64,000 bases of DNA from Hylemonella gracilis (GCF_004328645.1 NZ_CP031395.1:3683501-3747500); one strand, 5' to 3'; shown: positions 1-8,340, counted from the first letter of the stretch. The notes: generated by a model not told the origin, from the letters alone. Program-made: numbers and translations.

Positions 1-81
1 GCGGCGCACCACCGTGGGCTCGGTGAGTCGGGCCCAGGCAGCGCGTAAAAGTTCCGTTCTTTGCGGGGTTACGGTAGTCAT
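1..81 (-). CDS. Start of a gene, probably the partner sensor histidine kinase (partial, runs off the window)
   Basis: Only the first 27 codons are in the window (begins MTTVTPQRTELLRAAW). The ATG overlaps the stop of the upstream response regulator as ATGA, so the two are probably translationally coupled. In OmpR-type loci the gene coupled this way to the regulator is nearly always its sensor kinase, and that is the only basis for the name. No kinase motif is visible in the part present, so a different function is possible. Confidence 0.45.
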   Translation of the reverse strand, partial: MTTVTPQRTELLRAAWARLTEPTVVRR

Positions 82-734
82 GGTTGCAGCAGGTAACCAA
101 CACCGCGCACGGTGCGGATCAATTCTGTTCCGATCTTGCGTCGAAGGTTGGAGACGTGTACTTCGACGGCGGCAAAGTCCATCGGTTCGCCCAGTGGATC
201 CAAGCGATGTGACAGAACACTTTTTGACACCACAACCCCGGGTTCACGTGCCAGCTCCAACAACAACTGGAATTCGCGGGGTGAAAGTTCAAGCACAACG
301 CCTCCGCGCTCCACCACATGGCGGCGTGGTTCGACGATCAGTTCTCCTAGTACCCAGCGTTCGCTGGCTTGACGTGCACTGCGACGCAGAACGGCACGAA
401 TGCGCGACATCAGTTCTGCGGTGGAAAAAGGCTTGATCACGAAATCATCCGCGCCCCCATCGAGCCCAGCCAGGCGGTCATCCACGGCCGAGCGTGCAGT
501 GATCATGATGATCGGTACTTTCTCCCCCTGAGAACGCCAGCGCTTCAGCAGGTCAAAACCACTGCCATCGGGCAAGGTCAAGTCAAGAAGCACGCAGTCG
601 ATGGCGTTTTCATCCAGCTTGGTCGGGGCATCAAAAGCGCGGCGGAACCACTCGCTCGTCAGCCCTTCGACCTTCAGCGCGGACTGCAGTGCGCGACCTA
701 GCTCCAGGTCGTCTTCGATCAGCAAGATGTGCAT
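78..734 (-). CDS. Two-component response regulator, OmpR/QseB class
   Basis: 218 aa, the normal length for the class. The start is the ATG of MHILLIEDDLELG; longer upstream reading would not be regulator sequence. The receiver domain (about 1-115) has the acidic pair IEDD, the phospho-acceptor in CVLLDLTLPDGSG and the conserved Lys in VIKPFS. The C-terminal winged-helix domain (about 125-218) contains LSPREFQLLLEL and ends in the typical VHVSNLRRKIG and RTVRGVGYLL segments. It would bind DNA when phosphorylated by the kinase probably encoded just downstream. It is divergent from the S9 peptidase gene with about 120 bp between them, so it may regulate that gene, but no operator was identified. 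Confidence 0.93.
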   Translation of the reverse strand: MHILLIEDDLELGRALQSALKVEGLTSEWFRRAFDAPTKLDENAIDCVLLDLTLPDGSGFDLLKRWRSQGEKVPIIMITARSAVDDRLAGLDGGADDFVIKPFSTAELMSRIRAVLRRSARQASERWVLGELIVEPRRHVVERGGVVLELSPREFQLLLELAREPGVVVSKSVLSHRLDPLGEPMDFAAVEVHVSNLRRKIGTELIRTVRGVGYLLQP

Positions 735-857
735 GACGTGATTGTGGCGCTGGCGATGCCACTGCATACGCCGAGTTTCTGTGTCTTTGGCTGATCTTAA
801 GGTTGCGCCTTGCACAATGCCCCGACGACAGGCTTCCACAAAGAACGGGTGAACCCT

Positions 858-2846
858 ATGAAGACACTCCGGAAAAGACATGCACTGCGACGTTGGTCGT
901 ATGGTGTCGCGATGGCCGTCACGCTGACGGCTTTCACAGGCTGTGCCACCGGTCCTACGCATCCCGCGCTCATTGGGGCCGATTTGCCAGAGTTGATCCC
1001 GGTACGCGACTTCGTGGCCAGCCGGCAGTCCACGGGCGGGTATCAGGTGTCGCCCGACGGGAAGCGCATTGCCTGGTTCGGCACCGATGGTCTGGCACCC
1101 GCAGTATGGTTGCGATCCATCGATGGCGACGATGCCAAGGCGTTTCGCATCCGCGCGCGTTTTATCCGGTTCAGTGCAGACAGCCGTTGGCTGGCCATTA
1201 CGGCAGACCCCACCGGCGACGAGAACATGCGTATCTACGCAGGCCAAGTGGACGGCTCGGACACGAATCTTCGCGAATTGATGCATGCCCCGGGGTCTGT
1301 GACGCAGATATCGGAAGCTGTGGATGGTTCGTCCGACTTCATCGTCACATCCAATCAGCGCGACAGGAAGGTTTTTGACCTGTATGGCTTCAACCCTGCA
1401 AGCGGCACATCCATATTGCTGAGTCAAAACCCTGGCAATGTCACATGGTGGGGCGTTGATCGCACTGGAAGGTTGCGGGCACGCGCGCAGGTATTGGGCG
1501 ATCGAGGCGTGCTGGAGCGCCCGGGATCAGAGCCTGGTAGCTGGCTCACCGTAATCCAATGGAGCCGCTGGGATAGCCTTTCCATCTTCGGCATTCACGA
1601 GGAAGGACGCAAAGCCTGGGCTCTATCCAACCGAGGTCGTGACAAGCAGGCCTTGGTCCGGCTGGATCTGGTCAACGGAGAAGAGGAACAGGTGTTCGCA
1701 TCGCCCGATGTAGACCTCGACAACGTCACTCTGAGCCGACGAACACGCGAGCCTCTGGTGGCCTATTCCATGCCAGGCTATCCAGAACGCAAGGTATTCG
1801 ACCCTTCATTGGCAGCGCGCCTGTCCGCCCTGACGGGTGACCAAGCTGCGGAAGTATTGATCACCAGCACAGACCAAACCGACAAGATACTGACCGTCGC
1901 GGTAGCCACCGACCGGGGCACACGGAATTACTTGCTGAGGGATGGCCGTGAACCCCAGTTCCTTGGCGAGAACCGATTGAGCCTGATTGCCAAGGATTTA
2001 GCGCCGACGACGCCTATCACGTACGCGGCTCGGGATGGGCTGACTATCCATGGCTATCTGACACTTCCCACGGGCGTGGCACAACGGCATCTTCCCATGG
2101 TTCTGTTGGTACATGGCGGCCCCTGGCGGCGCGACCGTTGGGGTGGTGGAATCACAAACCGGTCCTTGCAGCAATTCCTGGCCAATCGAGGCTATGCGGT
2201 ACTGCAGGTGAACTACCGAGGCTCCAGCGGCTATGGGCGCGCGCACATGGAAAAAGCCATCGGTGAATTTGCGGGCCGCATGCACGACGACCTGGTGGAC
2301 GGTGTGCGTTGGGCCGTAGAACGAGGCGTGGCAGATCCTGCACGCGTGGCCATCTACGGGGCCAGTTACGGCGGTTACTCGGCCCTGGTGGGTGCCACCT
2401 TCACGCCCGAGGTCTTTGCGTGTTCCGTGGATGTGGTGGGAGTGACGGACATCGCACGCCTGTTGGAGACCGCTCCTCCATATTGGGAGTTGGGCCTGCC
2501 CTGGTGGTACCGCTATGTCGGAAATCCGGCCGAACCGGCTGACCGTGCGCGCATGGATGCCAAGTCTCCGCTTTACCGCGCCGCGAATGCGAAAAATCCC
2601 ATCCTCATCATGCACGGTGTGAACGACTCTCGCGTGAAGCTGGAGCAAGCTGAGCGGATGGTGGCCGCGCTGCGCAAGGCGAACAAGGAGGTGGACTACG
2701 TCACCTTCAAGGGCGATGGCCATGGCAACCTCCGTTGGACCAACAACCTCACGATGTACCGCAAGACGGAAGACTTTCTGGCACGTTGCCTGGGTGGACG
2801 CAGCAATGGATTTGATTATTACCAGTTGGGGGCCTGGGCGTTTTGA
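858..2846 (+). CDS. S9-family (prolyl oligopeptidase-like) serine peptidase, lipoprotein
   Basis: 662 aa from the ATG of MKTLRKRHALRRW. The first 28 residues form a lipoprotein signal with lipobox LTAFTGC, so the enzyme is predicted to be anchored in the outer or inner membrane facing the periplasm. Residues of about 60-400 look like the beta-propeller part of the family (repeated PDGKRIAW / SADSRWLA type motifs). The C-terminal alpha/beta-hydrolase part carries the triad: Ser503 in GASYGGYS, Asp590 in HGVNDSRV, His622 in GDGHGN, plus the oxyanion segment VHGGPWRRD. It probably cleaves short peptides; the substrate cannot be read from sequence. It stands alone, divergent from the response regulator gene. 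Confidence 0.92.
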   Translation: MKTLRKRHALRRWSYGVAMAVTLTAFTGCATGPTHPALIGADLPELIPVRDFVASRQSTGGYQVSPDGKRIAWFGTDGLAPAVWLRSIDGDDAKAFRIRARFIRFSADSRWLAITADPTGDENMRIYAGQVDGSDTNLRELMHAPGSVTQISEAVDGSSDFIVTSNQRDRKVFDLYGFNPASGTSILLSQNPGNVTWWGVDRTGRLRARAQVLGDRGVLERPGSEPGSWLTVIQWSRWDSLSIFGIHEEGRKAWALSNRGRDKQALVRLDLVNGEEEQVFASPDVDLDNVTLSRRTREPLVAYSMPGYPERKVFDPSLAARLSALTGDQAAEVLITSTDQTDKILTVAVATDRGTRNYLLRDGREPQFLGENRLSLIAKDLAPTTPITYAARDGLTIHGYLTLPTGVAQRHLPMVLLVHGGPWRRDRWGGGITNRSLQQFLANRGYAVLQVNYRGSSGYGRAHMEKAIGEFAGRMHDDLVDGVRWAVERGVADPARVAIYGASYGGYSALVGATFTPEVFACSVDVVGVTDIARLLETAPPYWELGLPWWYRYVGNPAEPADRARMDAKSPLYRAANAKNPILIMHGVNDSRVKLEQAERMVAALRKANKEVDYVTFKGDGHGNLRWTNNLTMYRKTEDFLARCLGGRSNGFDYYQLGAWAF

Positions 2847-2922
2847 TCAGAACGGCTTTCGCACAAGACCGACGTCCCAAAAATTGAGCGGCGACCGAGT
2901 CTGGAGCCTCTCTTGAGTTAAG

Positions 2923-3159
2923 TCAGTCAAGCCCAGGTTCACTGACGAAATACTGAACAAACCGCCGCGTGAGCGGTGCCACCAGCAGCACGACTGGAAA
3001 GGCGATGAGCCAAGCCGCCAGCCATGCACCGCCCCACAAAGCCAGAAAGTCGGCCTCCGGACCGACTGCGCGCAAGGTCGAGATAGCCGAAACCAACAGG
3101 GACATCAGACCCGAAAGGATGAAGCCGAAGAGGACGGGGGCGTAGCGGGCGGGCAGCAT
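2923..3159 (-). CDS. DUF2798-type small membrane protein
   Basis: 78 aa, starting MLPARYAPVLFGFILSG. Two hydrophobic helices (about 7-30 and 44-66) fit the two-helix DUF2798 family, whose function is unknown. Its ATG overlaps the flavodoxin stop (TGATG), so it is translated as the last gene of the DUF2938-flavodoxin-DUF2798 operon. The family assignment rests on the pattern of two helices and the FGFILSGLMSLLVS segment. No catalytic residues are apparent. Confidence 0.7.
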   Translation of the reverse strand: MLPARYAPVLFGFILSGLMSLLVSAISTLRAVGPEADFLALWGGAWLAAWLIAFPVVLLVAPLTRRFVQYFVSEPGLD

Positions 3160-3740
3160 CAGATGGCCTCCTCGGTAGGCATGGCCATGCGTGCCAACAC
3201 GCTGGCAAAGTTTCGGCCAAAGGCCTCGGCGCTGCGCAGGTCGCCGGGTGCATAAGACTGGCCCGGGGTCGAATGACCGGCCTGTGCCATCAGACCCGTC
3301 CATGAGCCTAGGCGGTTGAGTGCCTGCTCGTAGGGCACACCGCTGTTCTGTTCGGGCAGGAAAGGATTGCCCACCCAGATCATGCCGTGCTGCATGGCGA
3401 AGGTGAGCATGGACAGCAGCGTGGTCTGCTTGTCACCGGAGGGCAAGGCCGAGACGGTGAAGCCCGAGGCGAGCTTGCCCTTGAGTTGTTGCCTGCGCCA
3501 CAAACCACCAGTGGCGTCCATGAAGGACTTGAACGAACCACTGACGCCGCCCAGGTAAGTGGGCGAACCGAAGATACAGCCGTCGAACGCGATCAAGCTG
3601 CCGGGATCTCGGGTCAGATCTTCGGCCCTGAGCAGGCTGACTTCGGTACCGGCCACGCTCTGGGCACCAGCGACGACGTGCTTGGCAAAGTGCTCCGTAT
3701 TGCCTTGCCCGCTGTGATAGATGACGGCGATATTCTTCAT
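3159..3740 (-). CDS. Flavodoxin-family NAD(P)H-dependent FMN protein (WrbA-like)
   Basis: 193 aa, full length. Residues 4-16 (AVIYHSGQGNTEH) form the phosphate-binding loop for FMN, and residues about 70-95 contain the second flavin-contacting loop (FGSPTYLGGVSGSFKSFMD). Such proteins act as quinone or nitro-compound reductases or electron carriers in the cytosol. It is the middle gene of an operon read from a MerR-type promoter, which suggests a role in redox or toxic-compound stress. The actual substrate is not evident. Confidence 0.88.
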   Translation of the reverse strand: MKNIAVIYHSGQGNTEHFAKHVVAGAQSVAGTEVSLLRAEDLTRDPGSLIAFDGCIFGSPTYLGGVSGSFKSFMDATGGLWRRQQLKGKLASGFTVSALPSGDKQTTLLSMLTFAMQHGMIWVGNPFLPEQNSGVPYEQALNRLGSWTGLMAQAGHSTPGQSYAPGDLRSAEAFGRNFASVLARMAMPTEEAI

Positions 3741-3782
3741 GATGGCTCCTTGGGATGAAATGAAGAAAGTGGGAGTGATGTG

Positions 3783-4283
3783 TCAGGCGTGGTCCAGGAC
3801 AGCCGCAGCAAGTGCTGCCGCGTACAGGCCGAGACCGAACACGGTGTGGTTGGCCAGGCTCTTGACACGATTGAGGACTGGTGTCGCCGTGCGTGCCGAG
3901 GCGAAGCCGGCGCCCATGGCCGGTTGCATGACAAACAGCGGCAATGCCACGGTGCCAATCCCAAAGGCCAGGAAAGGCAAGAGCGTGGGCGTTCTCAGCC
4001 ACGTCGGGCCACACAGCCCGGTGAACAGCAGCGCAAAGGAGATGCCGGTGAGATAGTGGACGATCCAGCCCAGCGCCAATTCACCACGCACAGGGGCTGC
4101 CTTGGAGATACTGTCGTGCACCCAGTGTCCCCGCGGCATATGCCCGACCCAGCGACCGAGCGGTCTGAAATTGAGGGCGGGTACACCGACAGCCTGGAGC
4201 AGTAGCAGCCACAGGTCCATCACCAGGGTAGCACCGACGCCCATGAAAACTGCGCGCGGAAGTGGGAATTCGAGGAATGTCAC
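3783..4283 (-). CDS. DUF2938-family integral membrane protein
   Basis: Predicted 166 aa from a GTG at 4281-4283, preceded by AAAGG at suitable distance. A longer reading from an ATG at 4337 is unlikely because that ATG lies inside the promoter and upstream of the expected transcript start near 4316. Four or so hydrophobic helices are visible (MGVGATLVMDLWLLLLQ, LTGISFALLFTGL, LLPFLAFGIG and a C-terminal one), with the family hallmark LGRWVGHMPRGHWVHD between helices 1 and 2. Function is unknown. It is first in the operon under the MerR-type promoter, followed after 42 bp by the flavodoxin gene. Confidence 0.8.
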   Translation of the reverse strand: MTFLEFPLPRAVFMGVGATLVMDLWLLLLQAVGVPALNFRPLGRWVGHMPRGHWVHDSISKAAPVRGELALGWIVHYLTGISFALLFTGLCGPTWLRTPTLLPFLAFGIGTVALPLFVMQPAMGAGFASARTATPVLNRVKSLANHTVFGLGLYAAALAAAVLDHA

Positions 4284-4322
4284 GAGGCGCCTTTGAGGTT
4301 GACTTGATGAAGCGGTCCAGGC

Positions 4323-4353
4323 ACTATAGAAATTCAAGTCAACTTGAGGTCAA
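4323..4353 (-). promoter_or_regulatory. MerR-type promoter/operator for the DUF2938-flavodoxin-DUF2798 operon
   Basis: On the minus strand a -35 TTGACC (4348-4353) and a -10 TATAGT (4323-4328) are separated by 19 bp rather than 17. The spacer contains a perfect dyad TCAAGT-TG-ACTTGA. A 19-20 bp spacer carrying a dyad is the signature of promoters that MerR proteins activate by untwisting DNA. The divergent merR-like gene starts 15 bp away, so it is the obvious regulator. Confidence 0.8.
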
Positions 4354-4367
4354 GGCATTTTTGGATC

Positions 4368-4790
4368 ATGGACATTGCGGAAGTTGCCAAGCGGTCGGGG
4401 CTCCCAGCTTCGACCTTGCGTTACTACGAGGAAAAGGGCTTGATCGCCTCGGTGGGGCGCAACGGACTGCGGCGCACTTTCGAGCCACGCGTGCTGGAGC
4501 AACTGGCGCTGATTTCGCTCGGACAGGTGGCGGGGTTCTCCCTGGACGAAATCGCCCGGATGTTCACGCCCGACCGACGGCCCCACATCCAACGAACAAT
4601 GCTGGAGTCCAAGGCGGATCAGATAGACGCGTTGATGATCAAACTGCGCGCGATGAGCCGGGGACTGCGGCATGCCGCGAATTGCCCGGCACTGAGCCAT
4701 ATGGAATGCCCATCGTTCAGGCGTCTGCTGAAGGCCGCAACAGATGGGTCACTGACCGATCGGGTGGCGCGGAATGCGCGGAGCGTTTGA
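4368..4790 (+). CDS. MerR-family transcriptional regulator
   Basis: 140 aa from the ATG of MDIAEVAKRSGLPAS. The N-terminal winged helix (about 1-70) has the family signature STLRYYEEKGLI and a second helix-turn-helix-like stretch (ISLGQVAGFSLDEIARMF). A dimerisation helix follows (about 80-112). The C-terminus holds two Cys about nine residues apart (NCPALSHMECPS), which might bind metal or sense oxidants; this differs from the SoxR iron-sulfur pattern. It probably controls itself and the divergent operon through the dyad in the 19-bp spacer. The inducer is unknown. Confidence 0.88.
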   Translation: MDIAEVAKRSGLPASTLRYYEEKGLIASVGRNGLRRTFEPRVLEQLALISLGQVAGFSLDEIARMFTPDRRPHIQRTMLESKADQIDALMIKLRAMSRGLRHAANCPALSHMECPSFRRLLKAATDGSLTDRVARNARSV

Positions 4791-4857
4791 AATCGCAAAG
4801 ATGTGAGGACGACCTGCCCCTGTGGACCGAGGACAGTCAAGTTGAGGCTCAGAAGCA

Positions 4858-5408
4858 TCAATTGGAGTCGAGGGTCAATTCGCTTCTGGTCAGATGCCGC
4901 CCAGTTGACCGTGTGACGGCGAACAAAAGCCCGGCCATGGCAATGGCCAACCCGACGGCCTCGTCTGCGCTGGGACGATGGCGATCCCCGCGATACGACG
5001 CGGAGTCAACGCGTCGCCCAGCAACCATGCGCTCAGCACCATGCCCATCACGCGCATGGTCGCGAACGGGAAAACTGCCGCATGGCTTTGTGGCGCAAGC
5101 TGCAATGCGCCAAATATCAGCAGCCCGAATGGCGTACCAGCGAGAATCGCCATGAGCAACCAGACACGCCATCGCTTCATGAACACCCGGGCGTCCAGCC
5201 AAAGGACCCGTGCCAGCAGCGGAAAGGTTGCCAATCCTGCCGCTCCAAAGCGCAGCGCGGTCAGATCCGCTGTCCCCATACCTCGGGAGATGCCCCAGCG
5301 GGCATACACCGTGTAGAGCGCGCCAATACTGGCTGCAATCAAACCAATGGCAACCCCGGCAACCAAACGCTTGGTATCCGATTTCGTGGTCGGAGATGTT
5401 GCTGGCAC
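4858..5408 (-). pseudogene. Truncated, frameshifted EamA/DMT-family transporter
   Basis: The reading frame from the ATG at 5408 encodes one five-helix EamA half (GLIAASIGALYTVYARWG, then ALRFGAAGLATFP, LLMAILAGTPFGLLIFGALQ, and LGDALTPRRIAGIAIV). After that last segment the frame must shift at about 4968-4975 to recover hydrophobic sequence (EAVGLAIAMAGLLFAV) that runs to a stop at 4858. Full-length members have two such halves and about 300 residues; here about 180 are left, so both a frameshift and loss of most of one half are present. It follows the CMD-family gene by 29 bp on the same strand. A sequencing error could explain the shift but not the missing half. Confidence 0.65.
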
Positions 5409-5437
5409 GATACGGTCCTTTTTTTGGTCAGGGGGTG

Positions 5438-5971
5438 TTAGATCTTCGGTGCGGCAGGAAAATCGACAGGAACCTTGGTCGTGCCGTGCAGGTAGTTCGT
5501 GACCGTCTTGTCGCCGATGATCACAATGGCATCAACCAGGTTCTCCTTGGTCCAGCCCGCATCGAAAAAGGCCTGAACGAGTGAGGTGTCGGCATGCCCG
5601 CGTTCGACGGCCATGCTCTTGACCAGCTTGGCAAGAGCATCGAGCTTGACGTCGAAGCTTGCGCCACCGCGTCGAATCTCGAGAATTTGCTCGGGAGTGA
5701 AACCGACCATGCCGCCAATCACGGTGTGCGCTGCCAGGCAGTACTCGCAGTTGTTGACTTGGCTGACGACCAGGTTCACGACCTCACGAGCTTTGCCGGT
5801 CATGCTGCTCTTCGCATTTTGGAACGCAAGGTAATTTCCCAATGCATGCTCGGAGTGCGCCAGCGTGGCATAGAGATTGGGGACCTTGCCCAAGCCTTTC
5901 TTGAGGTTGTCAAACAAAGCCTGGTTGGCAGGGCTGACTTGGTCGCGGGAGGGGACGTTGATGGTGGTCAT
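5438..5971 (-). CDS. Carboxymuconolactone decarboxylase (CMD/AhpD-like) family protein
   Basis: 177 aa, an all-helical family. The redox motif is present as NCEYCLAAHT (Cys-x-x-Cys followed by His), as in alkylhydroperoxidase AhpD-like members, at about residues 75-85. Such proteins reduce peroxides or, in other subfamilies, decarboxylate aromatic-pathway intermediates. The CxxC favours the peroxidase-like group. It lies 51 bp after an SDR oxidoreductase gene on the same strand, and the pair is divergent from a LysR regulator, a layout common for electrophile or quinone stress genes. Confidence 0.87.
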   Translation of the reverse strand: MTTINVPSRDQVSPANQALFDNLKKGLGKVPNLYATLAHSEHALGNYLAFQNAKSSMTGKAREVVNLVVSQVNNCEYCLAAHTVIGGMVGFTPEQILEIRRGGASFDVKLDALAKLVKSMAVERGHADTSLVQAFFDAGWTKENLVDAIVIIGDKTVTNYLHGTTKVPVDFPAAPKI

Positions 5972-6022
5972 GATGAATTTTCGAAAGCGAAGTTGAGGAA
6001 ATGGGCGCAGTTCGACGTTGTC

Positions 6023-6772
6023 TTACTGCGCCGTGAAACCGCCGTCGATCGTGATCGACTGACCGGTGAGGTACGCCGCCTTGCTACTGGCGACGAAGAT
6101 GATGGTCTGGGCGATTTCGTCAACGGTCGCGGCACGTTTGGCCGGGACGATCGAGAGGAAGCCAGCCTTGGCTTGCTGATCACCGCCAACAAAGCGGTCC
6201 AGCATCTCGGTCTGGACAGGGCCTGGTGCAACAGCGTTGACGCGCACTCCCGCTGCGGCACCCTCGAGCGCGGCGCTCTTGGTCAGTCCTTCGATGGCAT
6301 GCTTGCTGGCCACATAGATGGAGGCGCCAGGAAAACCGACCTGGCCAGCAATAGACGATAGATTGACGATGCTGCCCGTGCCCTGCTCAAGCATTACGCG
6401 CATTTCGTGCTTGAGCGACAACAGCGTCCCCAGCACATTGGTGTCGAAAGTGGCGGCGTAGTCATCCGCCCCTTGCTCCGTGATGGGCGCCTGCACGCCT
6501 TCCGTGCCGGCGTTGTTGACCGCGATGTCGAGCCTGCCGAACCGCTCAACGGTCTTGTCGACCAAGGCGCGCACGTCGGACTCGTAGCGCACATCGGCAC
6601 GCAGGAATTCGGCTTCGACGCCCAGGCGGCGCAACTCGGCGGCAAGCGCCTGACCCTCAACGTCACGTCGTCCACTGACAACAATGCGGGCGCCTTCTTG
6701 AGCGAAAGCCAGAGCGGTGGCTCGTCCGATACCGGTGAGCGCTCCTGTGACGAGTACGACGAGGGGATTCAT
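6023..6772 (-). CDS. Short-chain dehydrogenase/reductase (SDR)
   Basis: 249 aa, classical SDR length. The NAD(P)-binding motif TGALTGIG is at about 11-18, NNAG at about 88-91, the catalytic Ser in NLSSIAG and the Tyr/Lys pair in YVASK. The C-terminal part ends with the usual LTGQSITIDGGFTAQ. Arg follows the first strand region (VSGRRD), which hints at NADP preference. The substrate is unknown. It is first in a minus-strand cluster with the CMD-family gene and the EamA remnant, and is divergent from the LysR gene with a 115-bp AT-rich gap that probably holds the LysR binding site. Confidence 0.92.
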   Translation of the reverse strand: MNPLVVLVTGALTGIGRATALAFAQEGARIVVSGRRDVEGQALAAELRRLGVEAEFLRADVRYESDVRALVDKTVERFGRLDIAVNNAGTEGVQAPITEQGADDYAATFDTNVLGTLLSLKHEMRVMLEQGTGSIVNLSSIAGQVGFPGASIYVASKHAIEGLTKSAALEGAAAGVRVNAVAPGPVQTEMLDRFVGGDQQAKAGFLSIVPAKRAATVDEIAQTIIFVASSKAAYLTGQSITIDGGFTAQ

Positions 6773-6887
6773 GCGGTGACTCCATTGATGAGGTTGCGAT
6801 GGGCCTACTGTGATTTATTCCTATTCAATGCACTAGCCAGAAATTCGTACTAATATTTATTCCAATCAAGACTTAATTGGATGAAAA

Positions 6888-7802
6888 ATGGACCGATTAC
6901 AAGCGATGGAAATCTTTGTGCGCGTGGTGGAGACCGGCAGCTTTTCTGCCGTGGCGCGCGAGAGACGCAGCACGCAGAGCGCCATCAGCAAGCAAGTGGC
7001 CGGACTGGAGAAAACACTGGGCGCGCAGTTGCTCTTGCGAACGACGCGAGCACTCGCGCTGACCGAGGCAGGCGAGCGCTACTTCGAGCAAGCACGCCGG
7101 CTGGTGGCCGAAGTTGCCGAGGCCGAAACCGAACTGCGCGCTGGAGACACGCAGTTGCAGGGCTGGTTGAGAGTGGCGGCGCCAGGTGCGTTTGGTCGCC
7201 TCAAAGTTCTACCGCTGGTACAGAAGTTTCTGGCAGCTCATCCGGGGGTCAAGGTCGACCTTCGCCTTGCCGACGGCTTTGTCGACCTGGTTGAGCAAGG
7301 CATCGATGTGGCTGTGCGCATTGGCGAGCTAACCGATAGCAGCCTCGTGGCTCGCCGGGTGGGTACGACTCGGCGTGGACTGCTCGCCAGCCGCAAATAC
7401 CTCCGCTCTCTGCCCAAGACGGCGTCCATGCCGCGTGTGCCCGAGGATCTGTTTGCACACAACTGCATCGTCTATAGCGAACTCGCCACGCGCAACGCTT
7501 GGACATTCACAGCAGGACCCGGGGCAGGCGTCGAGCCTGGCAGCAGTTGCACCGTGCGAGTAGGCGGAAATCTGCAGACCAATGCGAGTGAAGTAATCCG
7601 CGCGGCCGTGCTCGCAGGACAAGGTTTGGGACTTTCCCCGACATTTTTATTCGAGGAAGAAATGGCCCGCGGAGAGGTACAGCTCTTGTTAGCAGACTGG
7701 GCGGTTCAAGAACTCCCTTTGCATCTGGTCAGTCCGCTGCAACGGCGACATTCGGCGAAAGTTCGGGCATTCGGTGACTTGGTTGCAGCTGCCGGACTTT
7801 GA
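6888..7802 (+). CDS. LysR-family transcriptional regulator
   Basis: 304 aa. The N-terminal helix-turn-helix (1-60) reads MEIFVRVVETGSFSAVARE, then STQSAISKQVAGLEKTLG and LLLRTTRALALTEAG, the classic pattern. Residues from about 90 form the two-lobed effector-binding domain. It resembles the subgroup that controls a divergent SDR or quinone-oxidoreductase gene. It is expected to bind the 115-bp intergenic region shared with the SDR operon and to regulate both directions. The inducer cannot be predicted. Confidence 0.93.
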   Translation: MDRLQAMEIFVRVVETGSFSAVARERRSTQSAISKQVAGLEKTLGAQLLLRTTRALALTEAGERYFEQARRLVAEVAEAETELRAGDTQLQGWLRVAAPGAFGRLKVLPLVQKFLAAHPGVKVDLRLADGFVDLVEQGIDVAVRIGELTDSSLVARRVGTTRRGLLASRKYLRSLPKTASMPRVPEDLFAHNCIVYSELATRNAWTFTAGPGAGVEPGSSCTVRVGGNLQTNASEVIRAAVLAGQGLGLSPTFLFEEEMARGEVQLLLADWAVQELPLHLVSPLQRRHSAKVRAFGDLVAAAGL

Positions 7803-7830
7803 TTTCTGTCAGATGTGCATTTGGGAATGC

Positions 7831-7857
7831 TGAACCGCCCCGGCTTTGAACTGCCCC
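7831..7857 (+). repeat. Two tandem copies of an IS-end-like motif
   Basis: TGAACCGCCCC (7831-7841) and TGAACTGCCCC (7847-7857) lie 16 bp apart in the same orientation, followed by CCAGGCGTTGGACAAAC. Such TGAACYGCCCC strings are familiar to me as termini next to IS3-type transposase genes in Burkholderiales, and an orfA-like start follows at 7888. A further identical copy lies at 8439-8449. Confidence 0.5.
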
Positions 7858-7887
7858 CCAGGCGTTGGACAAACTTCAAGGGGTTTC

Positions 7888-7950
7888 ATGAAGAAATACC
7901 AAACGGGGTTCAAGCTCAAGGTGGTCAAGAGCTTTTTGACTGGGAGCCGA
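7888..7950 (+). pseudogene. Remnant of an IS3-family transposase orfA (N-terminus only)
   Basis: After an AAGGGG ribosome site the reading MKKYQTGFKLKVVKSFL matches the opening of IS3-family OrfA proteins (the FKLxVVKxFL helix). Similarity ends after about 20 codons, where the sequence becomes the antisense of the HU-like gene. The element therefore appears cut off, with its remainder deleted or replaced. The frame stays open to 8349, but that part is only the shadow of the HU gene. Confidence 0.5.
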
Positions 7951-8340
7951 TCAGAGCGCCGCGTCCTTGAGCTTCTTCAGCGCGCGGGCCTTGATGCGCA
8001 CCGTGGCAGGCTTGGCGGCGAACACTTGCTCTTCCTTCGTGAAGGGGTTGATGCCCTTGCGCTTGGGCTTGGCGGGCACCTTCTGCACGCCGATCTTCAG
8101 CAACCCGGGCAGTGTGAATTCACCCGCGCCCTTTTTGTTGACCGAGCCCAGCACGGTTGCTTCCAAGGCGGCCAGGACGGCCTTGACGGCCTTGGGCTCG
8201 ACACCCGCCTGTTCGGCCAGGTGGTTTGCCAGAGCGCCCTTGGTGAAGGTGTCCTTGATGGGACGCACGACGGTAGCGACCGGCGCTTTCGCGGTTTTCT
8301 TGGCGGCGGAGGGAGAGATCTTCTTCTTTGCAGTTGCCAT
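7951..8340 (-). CDS. HU-family DNA-binding protein with a Lys/Ala-rich N-terminal tail
   Basis: 129 aa from the ATG of MATAKKKISPSAAKK. Residues 1-35 are a Lys/Ala/Pro-rich tail resembling a histone H1 tail. Residues about 40-125 are an HU/IHF domain (FTKGALANHLAEQAG, then GEFTLPGLLKIGVQKV and the DNA-binding arm region KRKGINPFTKEEQVF). Plain HU proteins are about 90 residues, so the tail is an addition typical of some Burkholderiales homologues. It is probably a nucleoid protein. An IS remnant abuts its stop codon, so its terminator may have been displaced. Confidence 0.88.
   Translation of the reverse strand: MATAKKKISPSAAKKTAKAPVATVVRPIKDTFTKGALANHLAEQAGVEPKAVKAVLAALEATVLGSVNKKGAGEFTLPGLLKIGVQKVPAKPKRKGINPFTKEEQVFAAKPATVRIKARALKKLKDAAL

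Noticed and set aside
4262..5155. 297-codon plus-strand frame across the merR-like gene
   Set aside because: It is a different frame over the MerR coding region and the EamA remnant, with no motif of its own.
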